Assembly: GCF_036850765.1 (NCBI RefSeq)
Contig: NC_089492.1
Span: 76,147,982 to 76,211,981 of the forward strand
From: Saccopteryx bilineata
Lineage: Eukaryota > Chordata > Mammalia > Chiroptera > Emballonuridae
Reading direction: 5' to 3'
Length of the DNA: 64,000 bases
Both the position numbers and the translations under genes were made by a program. Position 1 is the first letter of the stretch. Each line of letters begins with the position of its first letter. Below the pieces are notes generated by a model. It searched no databases and was not told the DNA's origin. It saw only the letters and a program-made list of their open reading frames with translations. Shown piece by piece: positions 22,411 to 33,363 of the stretch.

Positions 22411-24130
22411 ACCACTCCCAGGAAGAATTAAGACACTGACCCAGCTACATCTGGAAAGAAAAAAATCCACCAGTAAGCATCTTCTGTTTAACCCACCAGC
22501 CCGGTGCCCTTGCAATGGCCAGATTTAGAATCAAAACACTGTGGGGAGGATGCCTGATCCTGTGGGGATGTTTGACTCAGGGCAGTACAGTAGCAAGTCA
22601 CCCACTTTAGGAACAGTGTTCCAAAATTTGTCTGAACCAGAGACCCTCCTAACCCTATAGATCACTTTGGCTGGAAATTTGAACTCAGACACTAGCTCTG
22701 AAACATAGTCACACTCAGTTATTCAGGCACTCTCTCTCAGGGAACTACCGACTCAGTGCTTAGGTGAACACCCAGAGCAATGTTTCCAATGGTAGAAATG
22801 ATAGAAATGAAAAGGACCATAAGTAGAAGTCATTAACACTACCACTCTGCCCGTGATGGGATACAGATCAGATACAACTCTTTGGCACGAGCAGGAATAC
22901 TCAAACGATAGCATGGCTCTAGCTTTCTCGTTGTCTAATCAAGGGGGCGTTTATATCGTTGATAATACTTCTTCTATAGTTGGGTCAAGAAAGTAGGCTT
23001 AGATAAACAGACTGTGCCTCACCTAAATGAATAAAGCTACTTGGCTTTCTAAGATCAATCCTCAAGGCCTATGGGATTTATTTTCTTATCCTGGGTCAGG
23101 CAATTGAGGTTCCTGGTTTTGAAGCACTTTATAGGTAATATCAATTATTCTCGTTTTTGTCATAGTGGTCATGATGTTGGTGCACTGTATTCTCTCCAGA
23201 ATTTTAGGTGCGTTGTCTGAGTCACACTCTTGCTGAATGGTCATCATGATTACACTGCAAAAAGTCAAGAAGATCTCTCAGTATACTTGTCTATGGAGAC
23301 AGCTAGACAGTCCCCAAGAGGTAAAAATCTAGGTCTCAAGCATTCCCTGAGTTGGATGACTTCTCATAAGTGAGAGAATGACAAAAAGACAGGCCTGAGA
23401 GACTGAATATAGAAATGGATAATAGTCAGACGACATATGACAATATACCCTGAACCACAACCAGTTAAAGAAGCCAAACGAAACCTCCACAGCAAACAGC
23501 GCACACAATCAGGACATGGTCCATGATGGCCAGCTTCTCCATCTTTCATCCCCATTTCTAACTCAGGACCAACCAGAGAAAGTCCAATACACTGACCACA
23601 AAACCTCATGTGATTAAAACCCTTCACTTGTGACTACACATGACTTTCAAGGTTTGAACAATACTGCTTAGCACATCTTGTAAGTTTCTGCTGTAGTCAT
23701 CAGTACTCTTGATTGTAAATGATAGACTCCCAATTTGAGCTAGCTTAAGAAAAAAAGGGGATTCTAGGTTCACATGACTGGAAAGAACAAGTGTAAAGTA
23801 GGATTCACTCATAACTGGGTCAGGATGAGGTTGATGGGCTTTGGGCATGGTTCAAGGTAGGGAGAAGAAGCCAACGGGGTCTTCTGAGTGGGGTCCTAGG
23901 CTGTGCTGTGTTTCCACAGATGATGTCTAACTAGTGTTGATGTTTCATGTGCTGGTGCCTATCTTCCCGATCCTGTGTTCAGTGACTTCATGTCAGTACC
24001 TTTCAGCTGGCCACACTGAGATCATTTACACCATAGAAATTAGCAACTGTTACAAACCAAAGCCTCCCTCGCCCCCGTTACCCCTCCCCTGACTCCCCAG
24101 CTAGTTGTTATCAGCATGCCACAGACCACG
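22411..24130. other. Unassigned DNA, no gene seen
   Basis: Single-copy in appearance. Open frames are short and lack conserved features. Confidence 0.45.
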
Positions 24131-24139
24131 GACAGTGTA

Positions 24140-24290
24140 GCTGATAGCAGTGGAAGCAGGTTCCTTCATCTATTTCCTTCTTGTGTGAAATGTGGAGAAT
24201 AATTGTGCCTATGTCAGGGGGCTGCTTGGAGGATTACATAAAATAATCTTCCCAACACATAGAACTGTCTTTGTTCGTATTGTACTTATG
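24140..24290 (+). repeat. MIR-like ancient SINE
   Basis: 'tgtgaaatgtggagaataat' followed by 'gctgcttggaggattacata' and 'acacatagaactgt' is the characteristic order of the MIR 3' half. Confidence 0.6.
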
Positions 24291-24759
24291 CAAAGCTAAG
24301 ACACTACCCTACTGATGATGCAGCATTCTTTTATATCAGACTGCAAAGAAAGGAAAAGCACTGTTAATGAATGCTTTCTGACCACACTGATTGTGAGATG
24401 TATCTCAACTTCAGAAATGGTAAAATGTGAAAAAATGCCTGTCTTAGAATGAACGAAGTACAGCAGCTTGCTTATAAAACACCCCACTAATTGTGTATTA
24501 TCACTCTGACAGGCTGAAATGTGTGTGCATGTGTAGTAGGAAATCATTTGTCTCACTCTACCATTGTAAGCATCAATTCATTCCAAATTTCTGGCAATAA
24601 AAATGCTCAGAAATTAGATCCTTCATATTCATGAATGCTCAGCGTGTAAGTAGAAGGGCAGGAGGAGACTAAAAATATGAGCGTTTTTTCAAAAGAAAAC
24701 CAAGCACAAAATTCAGTGAGTTTTGAATTTAAAAATAGTGGGGTTAAAAACAAAAAACT

Positions 24760-24985
24760 TGAACCCTACCTGGTGAGCTAAGTTGGTTGAAGTGTTGTCC
24801 TAATACACCAAGGATGCAGGTTTGACTCCTGGTCAGGGCACACACAAGAGTCAACCACTGAATGCATAAATGAGTGGAACAACAAATCAATGTTCCCTTC
24901 TTTCTCTGTCTCTCTCTTTCTTTCTCCCCCCCCCTTCCTTTCTCCCTAAAATCAATCAAAATAAAAATAAATTATTTTATAAAAC
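24760..24985 (+). mobile_element. tRNA-derived SINE, type D
   Basis: 'cctggtgagctaagttggtt' is the head, 'caggtttgactcc' the B box, then 'cagggcacac' and 'gtggaacaacaaatcaatg', a CT-rich stretch and an A/T tail. Confidence 0.85.
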
Positions 24986-25765
24986 ACAAAAGACATAGAG
25001 ATTTATAATACGCAAGAAACATCTTGGGACCATACAATAACTATTAAAGTAAATGCAAAATTAAAGGTTCTCTGTACAATGTATGCACATTTTAGAAAAC
25101 ACCTGAACTCCCATGAAGTCAGGAATACTGAGTGGATTCATTTGCCTAATTAAGCATGTCCTCAGGGGAGGGGGAGGGGGGGACAGGAGACTGATAAATA
25201 ATTCCAGAGGAAGTGGAATTATCTCTGGGCTGCAGGAATGGATTTATATTGTGTAAAGAAAAATTCCTGGAAACAAGTGATCGCAGGCCACCAAACTTGG
25301 AGAGAGAAGAGAAACTACTGTGTTCAAAAGAACTTCAAAGAGAAATGTGGTTTGTTTTGTTTTTTACACCACTGTAACTAAAAATAAAAATGTGAGAGCC
25401 TACCATAAGTCTATGTATTTGCCAGTACACAGCCAGTACACAAAATACAGAGCTGTGAGCAGACCTAAAACACAATGACCCTCAGCAAAGCTGTGCACTA
25501 AACCTCACGGAAGCAACCCCTACTAAACCGTCTGCAGAAGTCTCCTATGCAACTTAAGAAGACCTGGCTTTTGACCTCAAAATAACTCCTGAGCTCAGCA
25601 CACAGTTTCCGGACTCATTTGCTTAAACATTACTTGCCAGTTGACCACAGCCGAGTTCCTGTACAGGAAGAAGTTTGCAAGTCACTTTTCAGGCTATGAT
25701 GGGAAGGACGCTCTCAAAGCCCGATGTTAATGGACATGGGCTGAAACTCTGAACGTGGAGATGGC
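24986..25765. other. Unassigned DNA
   Basis: No gene or named repeat recognised. Confidence 0.4.
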
Positions 25766-25769
25766 CATC

Positions 25770-25940
25770 TGCTCTGTCACTTAGACACGTGCCTTGGGTG
25801 AGGCAGCCTGTAGTCCTCAGAGTTCTTACCGGCAGAAGGAAATAGTAAGTCTTGCCTTTCAGGAAACTCCTGAAAGGATCAAGAGCTGTATTTTAAAAGA
25901 GGCTTGTAAGCTGTAACAGTGCATTCGAATATAATAAATA
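25770..25940 (+). repeat. MIR-like ancient SINE
   Basis: 'gctctgtcacttagacacgt' through 'ccttgggtgaggcagcctg' to 'ctcctgaaaggatcaagag' follows the MIR consensus order. Confidence 0.5.
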
Positions 25941-26124
25941 AACTATTATTATTGCTATTACCACTAGTGCTGTTACTTGCCCTGCAGAACTGGCAAAGTG
26001 GCAGTTACCATATCACCGTATCTTGAACTTGGGACAAAAGTTCACATAGAATGATTATCTGATAATAAAGGTATATATAAAATGTTTTCTTAAGTCAAAC
26101 AAGTGTTTCAAGATAGAAATTTCA

Positions 26125-26521
26125 GCCCTGGCCGGTTGGCTCAGCGGTATTGCGTCGGCCTGGCGTGCGGGGGACCCGGGTTCGATTCCTGGCCAAGGCA
26201 CATGGGAGAAGCGCCCATTTGCTTCTCCACCCCCCCTCTCCTTCCTCTCTGTCTCTCTCTTTCCCTCCCACAGCCAAGGCTCCATTGGAGCAAAGATGGC
26301 CCAGGCGCTGGGGATGGCTCCTTGGCCTCTGCCCCAGGCACTAGAGTGGCTCTGGTCGCGGCAGAGCGACGCCCTGGAGGGGCAGAGCATCGCCCCCTGG
26401 TGGGCAGAGCATCGCCCCTGGTGGGCGTGCCGGGTGGATCCCAGTCGGGCGCCTGCGGGAGTCTGTCTGACTGCCTCTCCCCGTTTCCAGCTTCAGAAAA
26501 ATACAAAAAAAAAAAAAAAAA
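26125..26521 (+). mobile_element. tRNA-derived SINE, type A (young, full length)
   Basis: The tRNA-like head carries the A box 'ttggctcagcggtattgcg' and a perfect B box 'gggttcgattcc'. The roughly 300-base body is unrelated to tRNA ('ccaaggctccattggagc', 'gcgctggggatggctcc', 'gggtggatcccagtcgg', 'ccccgtttccagcttcag') and ends in poly(A). The 15-bp duplication 'aagatagaaatttca' is intact at 26110-26124 and 26522-26536. The body produces domain-less open frames on both strands that recur in every type-A copy and should not be annotated as genes. Confidence 0.95.
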
Positions 26522-26589
26522 AAGATAGAAATTTCACTCTCTTTTCTATTACAAAGTCTAAAGGGATTGCTAGACATGTCATGGGCTTT

Positions 26590-26770
26590 TAATTAGGACA
26601 GACAGGGATTGAAATCTGGATTTAATATCTATCGAGCTATGTGATGGTGGTCAGATTACTTCTCTGAGTATAGGTACCCAACCCCCATGCTTGTTGTGGG
26701 CATTCCATTATATGAACTGCCCAGCTCAATACATTCTGTCTTTCACCCTGTGCTTTTAAATCCTTATATT
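26590..26770 (+). repeat. MIR-like ancient SINE
   Basis: 'ttgaaatctggatttaat', 'gagctatgtgatggtggtca' and 'gattacttctctgagta' follow the MIR order. Confidence 0.55.
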
Positions 26771-27191
26771 ATATATCCCCAGGTTCCGGGATAAGGATGT
26801 AGACATCTGTGAGGAGTCGCCATTCTGTCCACCATATGTGCCTGTTTAACAAACAAGGGTGCTGAGTCTTCTCAGGTCTGGCACTTTGTGAATCAGAACC
26901 CCGGTTCTAAGGCTGAACAGCCACCTCCTCCTTTCAGCTGTGTACCCAGAAGCAATACTGCCACTTGAGAGGAACGGGTGTGTTTCATTTGAGGCGTGGT
27001 TATTACCAATTGTGGTGAAATGTGTGATATACAAAAAGCAGGCATAAATTTATTTTGTGCACTGTCGTGAAGCCAACAGCTGTATTTATTCTACCATTTA
27101 ACTGATATTTATTCTACCATCTAACTGATCACCTTTGAGAAAAATTTGGTATCTAGTTGGCATCTATCAGTCATTACAGAGAGTTAAACAA

Positions 27192-27372
27192 AGGCCCTGG
27201 CTGGATGGGTCAGGTGGTTAGAGCATTGTTCCAACATGCTGAGGATGCAGGTTCAATACCCCATCAGGGCACATACAAGAATCAACTAATGATGGCATGA
27301 ATAAGTGGAACAACAAATCAATGTTTCTCTCTCTCTCTTCTTCCCTTTCTAAAATTCAATAAAACATTTTTA
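27192..27372 (+). mobile_element. tRNA-derived SINE, type D
   Basis: 'ccctggctggatgggtcagg' is the head, 'caggttcaatacc' the B-box region, then 'gtggaacaacaaatcaatg', a CT tract and an A/T tail. Confidence 0.85.
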
Positions 27373-27798
27373 AAGTACAAAAGTATATGTGTCAGAACAA
27401 AGACCAGTGGGGACTGCTGTACCCACAGGTGTGGTCAATTAGCACCTTCACTTATTTGGAATTGTTTTGTGGGTAATAGAGTTGACCTAATCCATTACTG
27501 ACCATTGGGGTAAATTTACTTTATCCTATTTATTATGACTTCATGAAAGTATAGACTGATGCTGAAGCTTGCTTTGGATTTGTATTGTTTTGAGGTTAAG
27601 CCTTCCTGTAGGAATTCAGGCAGTAACAACTACTGTGGCTGTGACTTCTTCCCAAGCCAATAGCCCCAACATTTCCTCCTAGAAAAGTGGAGAGAACATC
27701 TCTCTTGGCCTAGAGTTCAGAGGGACATAGCAGCAAGCCTCCCAGAAATGAGCTTGCCATGTCATCTAAACGCGTCCTGTTTTTATTGCTTGCTTTTA

Positions 27799-28128
27799 TT
27801 CAGGCTCCAGGTCAAAGGCAGATTTTCATCTGTATTTACATCTATTCCATGCACTTTAGAACCTCTATGTGCAATCTGAACATTCCAGAAATGGTCAGGG
27901 CAGCAGTGATTCATTCAGGTTGTTCTCCAAAGGCCAAAGGTCAAAGGCCATCCAGTGAGCTTGGCACCTGACCAGCAGCCCCAGCAAGGCAGTTCTTTGT
28001 TTCCTCTCTCTCCCTCTCCCTCTCTCCATTCTCCTCTCTCTCTCTCTCTCTCTCTCTCTTTTCCATTCCTCTCTCCTTCAAAAATATTCTCATCCCAACT
28101 TTAAGAGCTAGAGCCCAGCCTGAGAGAG
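27799..28128 (+). repeat. Left arm of a large inverted repeat
   Basis: The reverse complement of this arm recurs at 28550-28874. I compared the arms base by base. From 'ttcaggctccaggtcaaagg' through 'gcagttctttgtttc' they are identical, and the inner part from 'ccttcaaaaatattctcatc' to 'gcccagcctgagaga' is identical too. Only the internal CT/GA tract differs, by a few repeat units. Similarity stops sharply at both ends. The arm is not a repeat family that I recognise. Confidence 0.95.
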
Positions 28129-28549
28129 GCTTTTCTCTCCCCACTGAGAGAAAAGCAGCCTTTTCTCTGGTAAGAATGATGATGCTGTTTATGTCCATCC
28201 CGGGGGGGAGGGCGGGGGGGGGGGTGGAGAAACCTGGAGGAAACCCCGGCATTTGAGGTTCAGCATCTGTGGACCTCAGGAAAAGGAAGCTGGAAGAAAG
28301 GAAGGGAAGGAGAGAGCAGGAAGAAGGCAGTGGGGAGGAGGGACCTACGCCTGGAAGGGAATAGGAGAAGCAAAACTTCCAGTCTGTTAGTGAGAACAAA
28401 GGGATCACAGTCTCCATCTTTTTTTTTTTTTTTGAGCGCTTTTGATTTTTTTTTTTTTTAATTTAGGAGGCGCTACAAATAAGACACTTAGGTGATGAGG
28501 TTCTAGATGCTGGAGGCCTTATGTCACTGCTAAAACAAGGTGACTGACT
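28129..28549. other. Spacer of the large inverted repeat
   Basis: A non-palindromic 421-bp spacer. It opens with a small perfect hairpin ('gcttttctctc', loop, 'gagagaaaagc', about 28130-28157). It also contains a G-rich run at about 28202-28225 that could form a quadruplex, a purine-rich stretch, and two poly(T) runs near 28420-28460. The open frame on the minus strand over 27941-28417 crosses the left arm and spacer and is low-complexity. Confidence 0.85.
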
Positions 28550-28874
28550 TCTCTCAGGCTGGGCTCTAGCTCTTAAAGTTGGGATGAGAATATTTTTGAA
28601 GGAGAGAGGAATGGAAAGGAGAGAGAGAGAGAGAGAGAGGAGAATGGAGAGAGGGAGAGGGAGAGAGAGGAAACAAAGAACTGCCTTGCTGGGGCTGCTG
28701 GTCAGGTGCCAAGCTCACTGGATGGCCTTTGACCTTTGGCCTTTGGAGAACAACCTGAATGAATCACTGCTGCCCTGACCATTTCTGGAATGTTCAGATT
28801 GCACATAGAGGTTCTAAAGTGCATGGAATAGATGTAAATACAGATGAAAATCTGCCTTTGACCTGGAGCCTGAA
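28550..28874 (-). repeat. Right arm of a large inverted repeat
   Basis: Reverse complement of 27799-28128, shorter only because its GA tract has fewer units. A transcript crossing both arms would fold into a hairpin with a stem of about 325 base pairs. Confidence 0.95.
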
Positions 28875-30200
28875 ACCTTGTGTGTCACTCAGGGAAACGG
28901 GAGAGTGAACCTCAGACCAGGGAGAGAAACTGAGCCCCCAGAAGCCCCAGGGCTCCTGTCCCTGCAAATGGGCTGTCCCATTTTTGCTGGGAATTTGGAA
29001 AAATATCCTATCCTAGAGGCAAGAGGGGTCGGAACAAGGGAAACTATTTCCCCTGCATGCAGCGCAAACGAGGCCTTCTCTACTTACCTGGCTGCGTTCA
29101 AGCTTCACTCTCCTCTGTGGCTCACCTTCTCTGATCCATCCACATTTATGGCTTTGAGAATAACGGCCCCAGTTCCAACGCCAACCTGACGCCCTGTGTC
29201 TACTCGTCCCACATCGCAGTTCTACATTCAAACGCGATCCAGGTACTTAGGTCCCATAATGTTCTTGCTTTGCTCTTCACATAGTTCGACAGGACTAGAT
29301 TCCCTGCTGGAAACTAGAGAGGTGATAAGACGCGAGCTTTCCTTGGAGTGCTTGCCTCCTAGGTTTGTCGTACCAGGTCTTCCACGCCCCTCCCTCAGCA
29401 GTTCCTCTGCCTGACTACAGAGCCCTGCTCCAGATTTATCAGGGGGCCACCCTGGCTTCACCTCATTTCCCCATGGACTGCTCTCTCCTCCTATGTACTG
29501 TGGACACAATGGGTGGAGGACCATCTGCTACTTCTCCCACAGGTGTCCCCACCCGAATGAAATATGTATTAGGTATTTTGTGAAGATCTTTCTGATGGAC
29601 AAACACCATAAGCTATGGGATTTCGCAACTAACACTCATCTTGCAGGAGAAATTTTCCCTGTGAACAGTTTTGCTCCTCTGAGGACATTTGGTCAGGAGC
29701 AAAATCTTTGGGGTCTACGTACCGCTCCAGGGCTCTGAGCTGATGGAAGAATGTAGGGACCACTCAGGAGGCCTCCTCCCTGGGCTGAGGTGAGGTGCTG
29801 GGATGTGCCTCCTCTGTGACAGAGAAAGAACCTTCAGGGTTACTCCTCCATTCATTGTGTCTCTGCAGGAGGTTTTGTAGGAGGAGCAAACTGGTAAGGG
29901 AACCACCGTTTTGAGGTCTATTCCGTGTCTGACCAAAATGTTCATGTCTTATCTGATTGATACCTCATTGCAAATCCCTAAGGTGAATAATATCCCAGTT
30001 TTACTTTTAATTGATACAGTCACATCTCACCTGTCTTTGATTTTACATAAGGTCGCCCCTTTAAGTGCTCAAGCTATGACACTTTGAACTCCCTCTGACT
30101 CAGGACAAGAAATGACGTGTCATCGCATTGTCCCCAGTGTCTGGTGGAGACCTCCTCTTCCATCCTAGCTGCTCTAGCAAGTCCCAGCCTGGCCTCCTAA
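28875..30200. other. Unassigned DNA right of the palindrome
   Basis: Plus-strand open frames at 28878-29189, 29365-29583 and 29493-29738 are short, overlap other frames and carry no domain I recognise. No recent SINE or L1 is present. Confidence 0.4.
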
Positions 30201-30204
30201 GCAG

Positions 30205-30350
30205 GAGGAGAAAGGGACAGATGACATGCTGTGTGCTTTCCCTGAAACATCCATTTGTCCTCACACAACAACCCTACAGATCCTGTTACTACCCTCATTC
30301 TCCAGGGAGAAGGAAGCAATGGGGCTCTGAGAAGCTGAGGAGCATGTGCA
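30205..30350 (-). repeat. MIR-like ancient SINE
   Basis: The plus strand reads 'tcctcacacaacaaccctac', 'cctcattctccagggagaag', then 'gctctgagaagctgagga', which is reverse-oriented MIR. Confidence 0.6.
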
Positions 30351-30547
30351 GCTAGACAGGCAGGCATTAGTCACACACTCAGGGATGTCCCCTCCAATGA
30401 CAGTAGCTGCTATGCTAGAGTTAGAATGCCTACGTTGCTGCCAGATCATAAGCATAGATTTATTGCCAAATATGCACTCTTAAATTGTGTTTTATTTAAT
30501 TCTGCCACAGAATAGAAAAAGCCTGTACAAATCTTATTCAACATGAT

Positions 30548-30890
30548 TGCCTTAGTCTGCTTAAGCTGTCATAACAGAGTATCGTAGACTGAACGGCTTA
30601 GATGACACATTTATTTCTCACAGTTATAGAAGCTGGGAAGTCCAGGATCAAGGTGCTGGCCAAATTTGGTCCTTGTGAGGGCCTGATTTCTGGTTCATAG
30701 ATGGCCATCTTCTCCCTGTGACCTCATGGCAGAGAGAGAGAGAGAGAGAACTGTGTCTCTTCTTATAACAACACTAATTCTATCATGAGAGCTTCATCCT
30801 CATGACCTAATCGCTATCATCGCATTGGGAATTAGGGCTTCAATATATGGCTTTTGACAGGACACATTCAGCTCATAATAATGATGACTA
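30548..30890. repeat. Ancient dispersed repeat, family unnamed
   Basis: The series 'cagtctgct' is absent in exact form, but 'gctgtcataacagagtatcg', 'catttatttctcacagtta', 'gaagctgggaagtccaggat', 'gtgagggcctgatttctggt' and 'catcctcatgacctaatcgc' follows the order of a common old mammalian interspersed repeat. I cannot name the family with certainty. A short GA run at 30732-30750 lies inside it. Confidence 0.55.
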
Positions 30891-31051
30891 TAGAAAACTA
30901 TTTAACAAAAGATGTGTGTGGTTTCTTTCACATCAAAACTATTTTGTTCATATAAGCATATTTTAAATACCTTAAATATTATATAAGTGAATTTGTCTAA
31001 AGCTTGTTTCCCCAGTACAGTCTTAGATTGTGCCTGTTGTCCTTGGTGGAA

Positions 31052-31425
31052 ATTTTTCTTTTTTGAGGGAGATAGACAAACAGACAGACAGACAGGAAGG
31101 GGGGGTATAGAGAGAGATATGAGAAGCATCAATTCATAGTAGCTTTCACTTTAGTTATTCATTGATTGCTTCTCATATGTGGCTTGACTGGGGCTCCAGC
31201 TAGCCAGACCCCTTCCTCAAGCCACTGATCTTGGACTTCAAGCCAGCAACTTTTGGGCTCAAGCTAGCAACTATGGGGTCATGTCTATGATCCCAGATTT
31301 AAGTTGGGGACACCACGCTTAAGTTTGTGAGCCGGCACTCAAGCTGGTGACCTCGGGGTTTTGAACCTGGGTCCTCAACGTATCAGGTCAATGTTCTATC
31401 CACTGCTTCACCACTGGTCAGTGCC
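31052..31425 (-). mobile_element. tRNA-derived SINE, type B
   Basis: Plus-strand landmarks are the antisense of type B: 'gatagacaaacagacagaca', 'gagatatgagaagcatcaat', repeated 'ctcaagc' units, the B-box complement 'ttttgaacctgggtcc' and the head complement 'tctatccactgcttcaccac'. Confidence 0.85.
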
Positions 31426-31519
31426 TTCACAATATTTTGTTCAATGAAATTCTGTGTGGTAACAAAAGCAAAGAACATGGTATCAGAAAATTACCACTAC
31501 AGCCCAGCTGATAATTTTG

Positions 31520-32440
31520 GAACTTACAGAAATAATCTTAATATCTGTGATGGATAAATGAATAAAGAAATTGTGACTATTATTCAGCCATAGAAAGAAG
31601 AAAATCCTCCCATTTGCAACAACATAAATGAAACTTGAGGACATTATGCTAAGTGAGATAAGTCAAACAGAGAAAGACAAATACTGTATGATAGCACTTA
31701 TATGTGGAATCTAAAAAAGCCAAATTCATAAAAACAGACAGTAGAATGGTGCTCCCCAGGGGCTAGGTGGTAGAGGAATTAGGGAAGTATTGATCAAAGG
31801 CTACAAACTTGTGATTTAAAGATGAGAAAGGTCTGGAAACTTAATGCCTGGCATAGTGATTACAGCAACATATCTCAAAGTTGGTAAGAGACTAGACCTT
31901 ATGCTCTCACCATAAAAAAGAAATAATTATGTGGACTTCATCTTGGGTCTGTTGTTTCTTTTTAACACTCCTGTGACCCGCAAGGCCTGCCCAACCCCAC
32001 AGCCACTCCACAGTGACCACATGAAACCTCACACCTCCCATACGGCACTAACTGCCCTATCGTGACCCCATGCGACCTCATGTGACCCCATACAACCCCA
32101 CAACCATCCCTGTGTCCCACCCCTCCACATACAACCCCACAAGGCCCCAGACAATAGCACAATGACCCAGTGTGACTCCACACTACTTCACACTATAAAA
32201 TGAAATAAAATAAACAGAGCCTCTTGAAAAGGGAGCCAGAGCTGTCATCCCAGAGAAACTGAAAAAAAAAAGAAAAAATGAAAGAGAAAGAAAAAAGGAA
32301 ATACTTATGTGATGTAATAGAGATGTTGGCTAACACCATGTAGGTAATCATGTTACAATATATAAATGTATCAAATCAACAAACTTATACAAGATTATAT
32401 GTTAATTATATTTCAATCAAAAAATGTATCTTAAGTATTT
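31520..32440 (+). mobile_element. Old LINE-1 3' end containing a degenerate minisatellite
   Basis: 'attattcagccatagaaaga', 'gaaacttgaggacattatgc', 'aagtgagataagtcaaacag' and 'tggtgctccccaggggctag' are the L1 ORF2 end and 3' UTR in order. 'gatgttggctaacaccatgt' and 'tgttaattatatttcaatc' near 32325-32420 are the UTR terminus. The 31966-32200 tandem array interrupts the UTR. Limits are approximate. Confidence 0.75.
31966..32200 (+). repeat. Degenerate C-rich minisatellite
   Basis: Irregular repetition of units like 'gtgaccccat', 'acaaccccacaa' and 'gcgacctcat', 10-17 bases each, strongly CA-rich on the plus strand with almost no poly-purine. It lies within an L1 3' UTR. The minus-strand open frame over it (Gly/His/Val-rich) is a by-product of the array. 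Confidence 0.8.
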
Positions 32441-32594
32441 TTCTATGCATTCATTTGAATACTACATATAATACAAATATAAACATATCCTAAGGTATTT
32501 ATTAGTGTGAATATTAATAGGACTTGGCTGCATATATCATTTCAAAGCTTGCTTTTTCTTTCAGTTAAATATACATCTTGAAAATGTTTCCAGC

Positions 32595-32873
32595 ATCCGT
32601 TCATTCATTCATTCATTCAAAAAACATATGAACAGCGAAAAATAGGTAGCAGGCACCATTCTGGGTGCCAGAGATGCGGCAGTGAACAAGGTGATGCCTG
32701 CTGCATCAATGTCTGCCAGCAGAAGGGGGCTACGAAGAGCAAACAAGTAAATAAATAAGTGGTAAGTACTACAACGAAAATAAACCCAGTAAGGGGGCAG
32801 AGATAGGAGAGGTTTTATTCTTGGTTGGTCGTGAGTGAAACTCCTCAAGAAGATGAATAAGAGCAAGTAAGTA
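32595..32873. repeat. Ancient dispersed repeat (ATTC-headed type), first part
   Basis: 'ttcattcattcattcattca', followed by 'caggcaccattctgggtgcc' and 'gatgcggcagtgaacaaggt', is an old mammalian repeat that I recognise by pattern but cannot name. Related sequence lies at 43890-44130. The segment 33680-34340 may be a continuation separated by SINE insertions. Confidence 0.5.
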
Positions 32874-32883
32874 AATAATAAGC

Positions 32884-33356
32884 AGCTCAGCCCTGGCCAG
32901 CTAGCTTGGTTGGTTAGAGCAGTGGTCCCCAACCTTTTCTGTGTCACAGACTGGTTTAATGTCAGAAAATATTTTCATGGACCGGCCTTTAGGGTGGGAA
33001 GGATAAATGTATCATGTGACCGAGACAAGCGTCAAGAGTGAGTCTTAGACGGATGTAACAGAGAGAATCTGGTCATTTTTAAAAAATAAAACATGGTTCA
33101 GACTTAAATGTAAGTAAAACGGAAATAATGTAAGTTTTTATTCTTTCTCTGTGGACTGGTACCAAATGGCCCACGAAACGGTACCGGTTCATGGCCTGGG
33201 GGTTGGGGACCACTGGGTTAGAGCACCGTCCCACAGAACAGAGGCTGCTGGTTCCGTCCTCAGTCAGCGCACATACAGGAACAGATCAATATTACTGTCT
33301 CTCTCTTGCTCTCTCCCTTCCTCGCTCTAAAATCAATAAAATAAACATATAAAAAT
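32884..33356 (+). mobile_element. tRNA-derived SINE, type D, split by a hAT element
   Basis: The 5' part ends 'tggttggttagag'. After the hAT insert it resumes 'caccgtcccacagaacagag', 'ctggttccgtcctcagtcag' and 'gaacagatcaatattactg', with CT and A/T tails. A candidate 10-bp outer duplication 'aataataagc' is at 32874-32883 and 33357-33366. Confidence 0.85.
32920..33215. mobile_element. Non-autonomous hAT transposon (MITE), complete
   Basis: Perfect terminal inverted repeats 'cagtggtccccaacc' and 'ggttggggaccactg' bound a 296-bp element. The 8-bp duplication 'ggttagag' is present at 32912-32919 and 33216-33223. TIR sequence beginning CAG, 8-bp duplication and length together define a hAT MITE. 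There is no transposase frame inside. Confidence 0.95.
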
Positions 33357-33363
33357 AATAATA

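Noticed and set aside
26125..26200. Functional tRNA genes at SINE heads
   Set aside because: A and B boxes are present, but the heads continue into SINE bodies with poly(A) ends and target duplications, so they are retroposons.
26141..26528. Open frames on both strands repeated at 26141, 34970, 35181, 39686 and 61993
   Set aside because: These are the same type-A SINE body in different copies. The apparent protein conservation is repeat identity, not a gene family.
27941..28417. 158-codon minus-strand frame with Arg-Glu repeats
   Set aside because: The Arg-Glu run is the GA tract in the palindrome arm; the frame crosses arm and spacer without domain content.
31962..32183. Gly/His/Val-rich minus-strand frame
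   Set aside because: By-product of the degenerate minisatellite.
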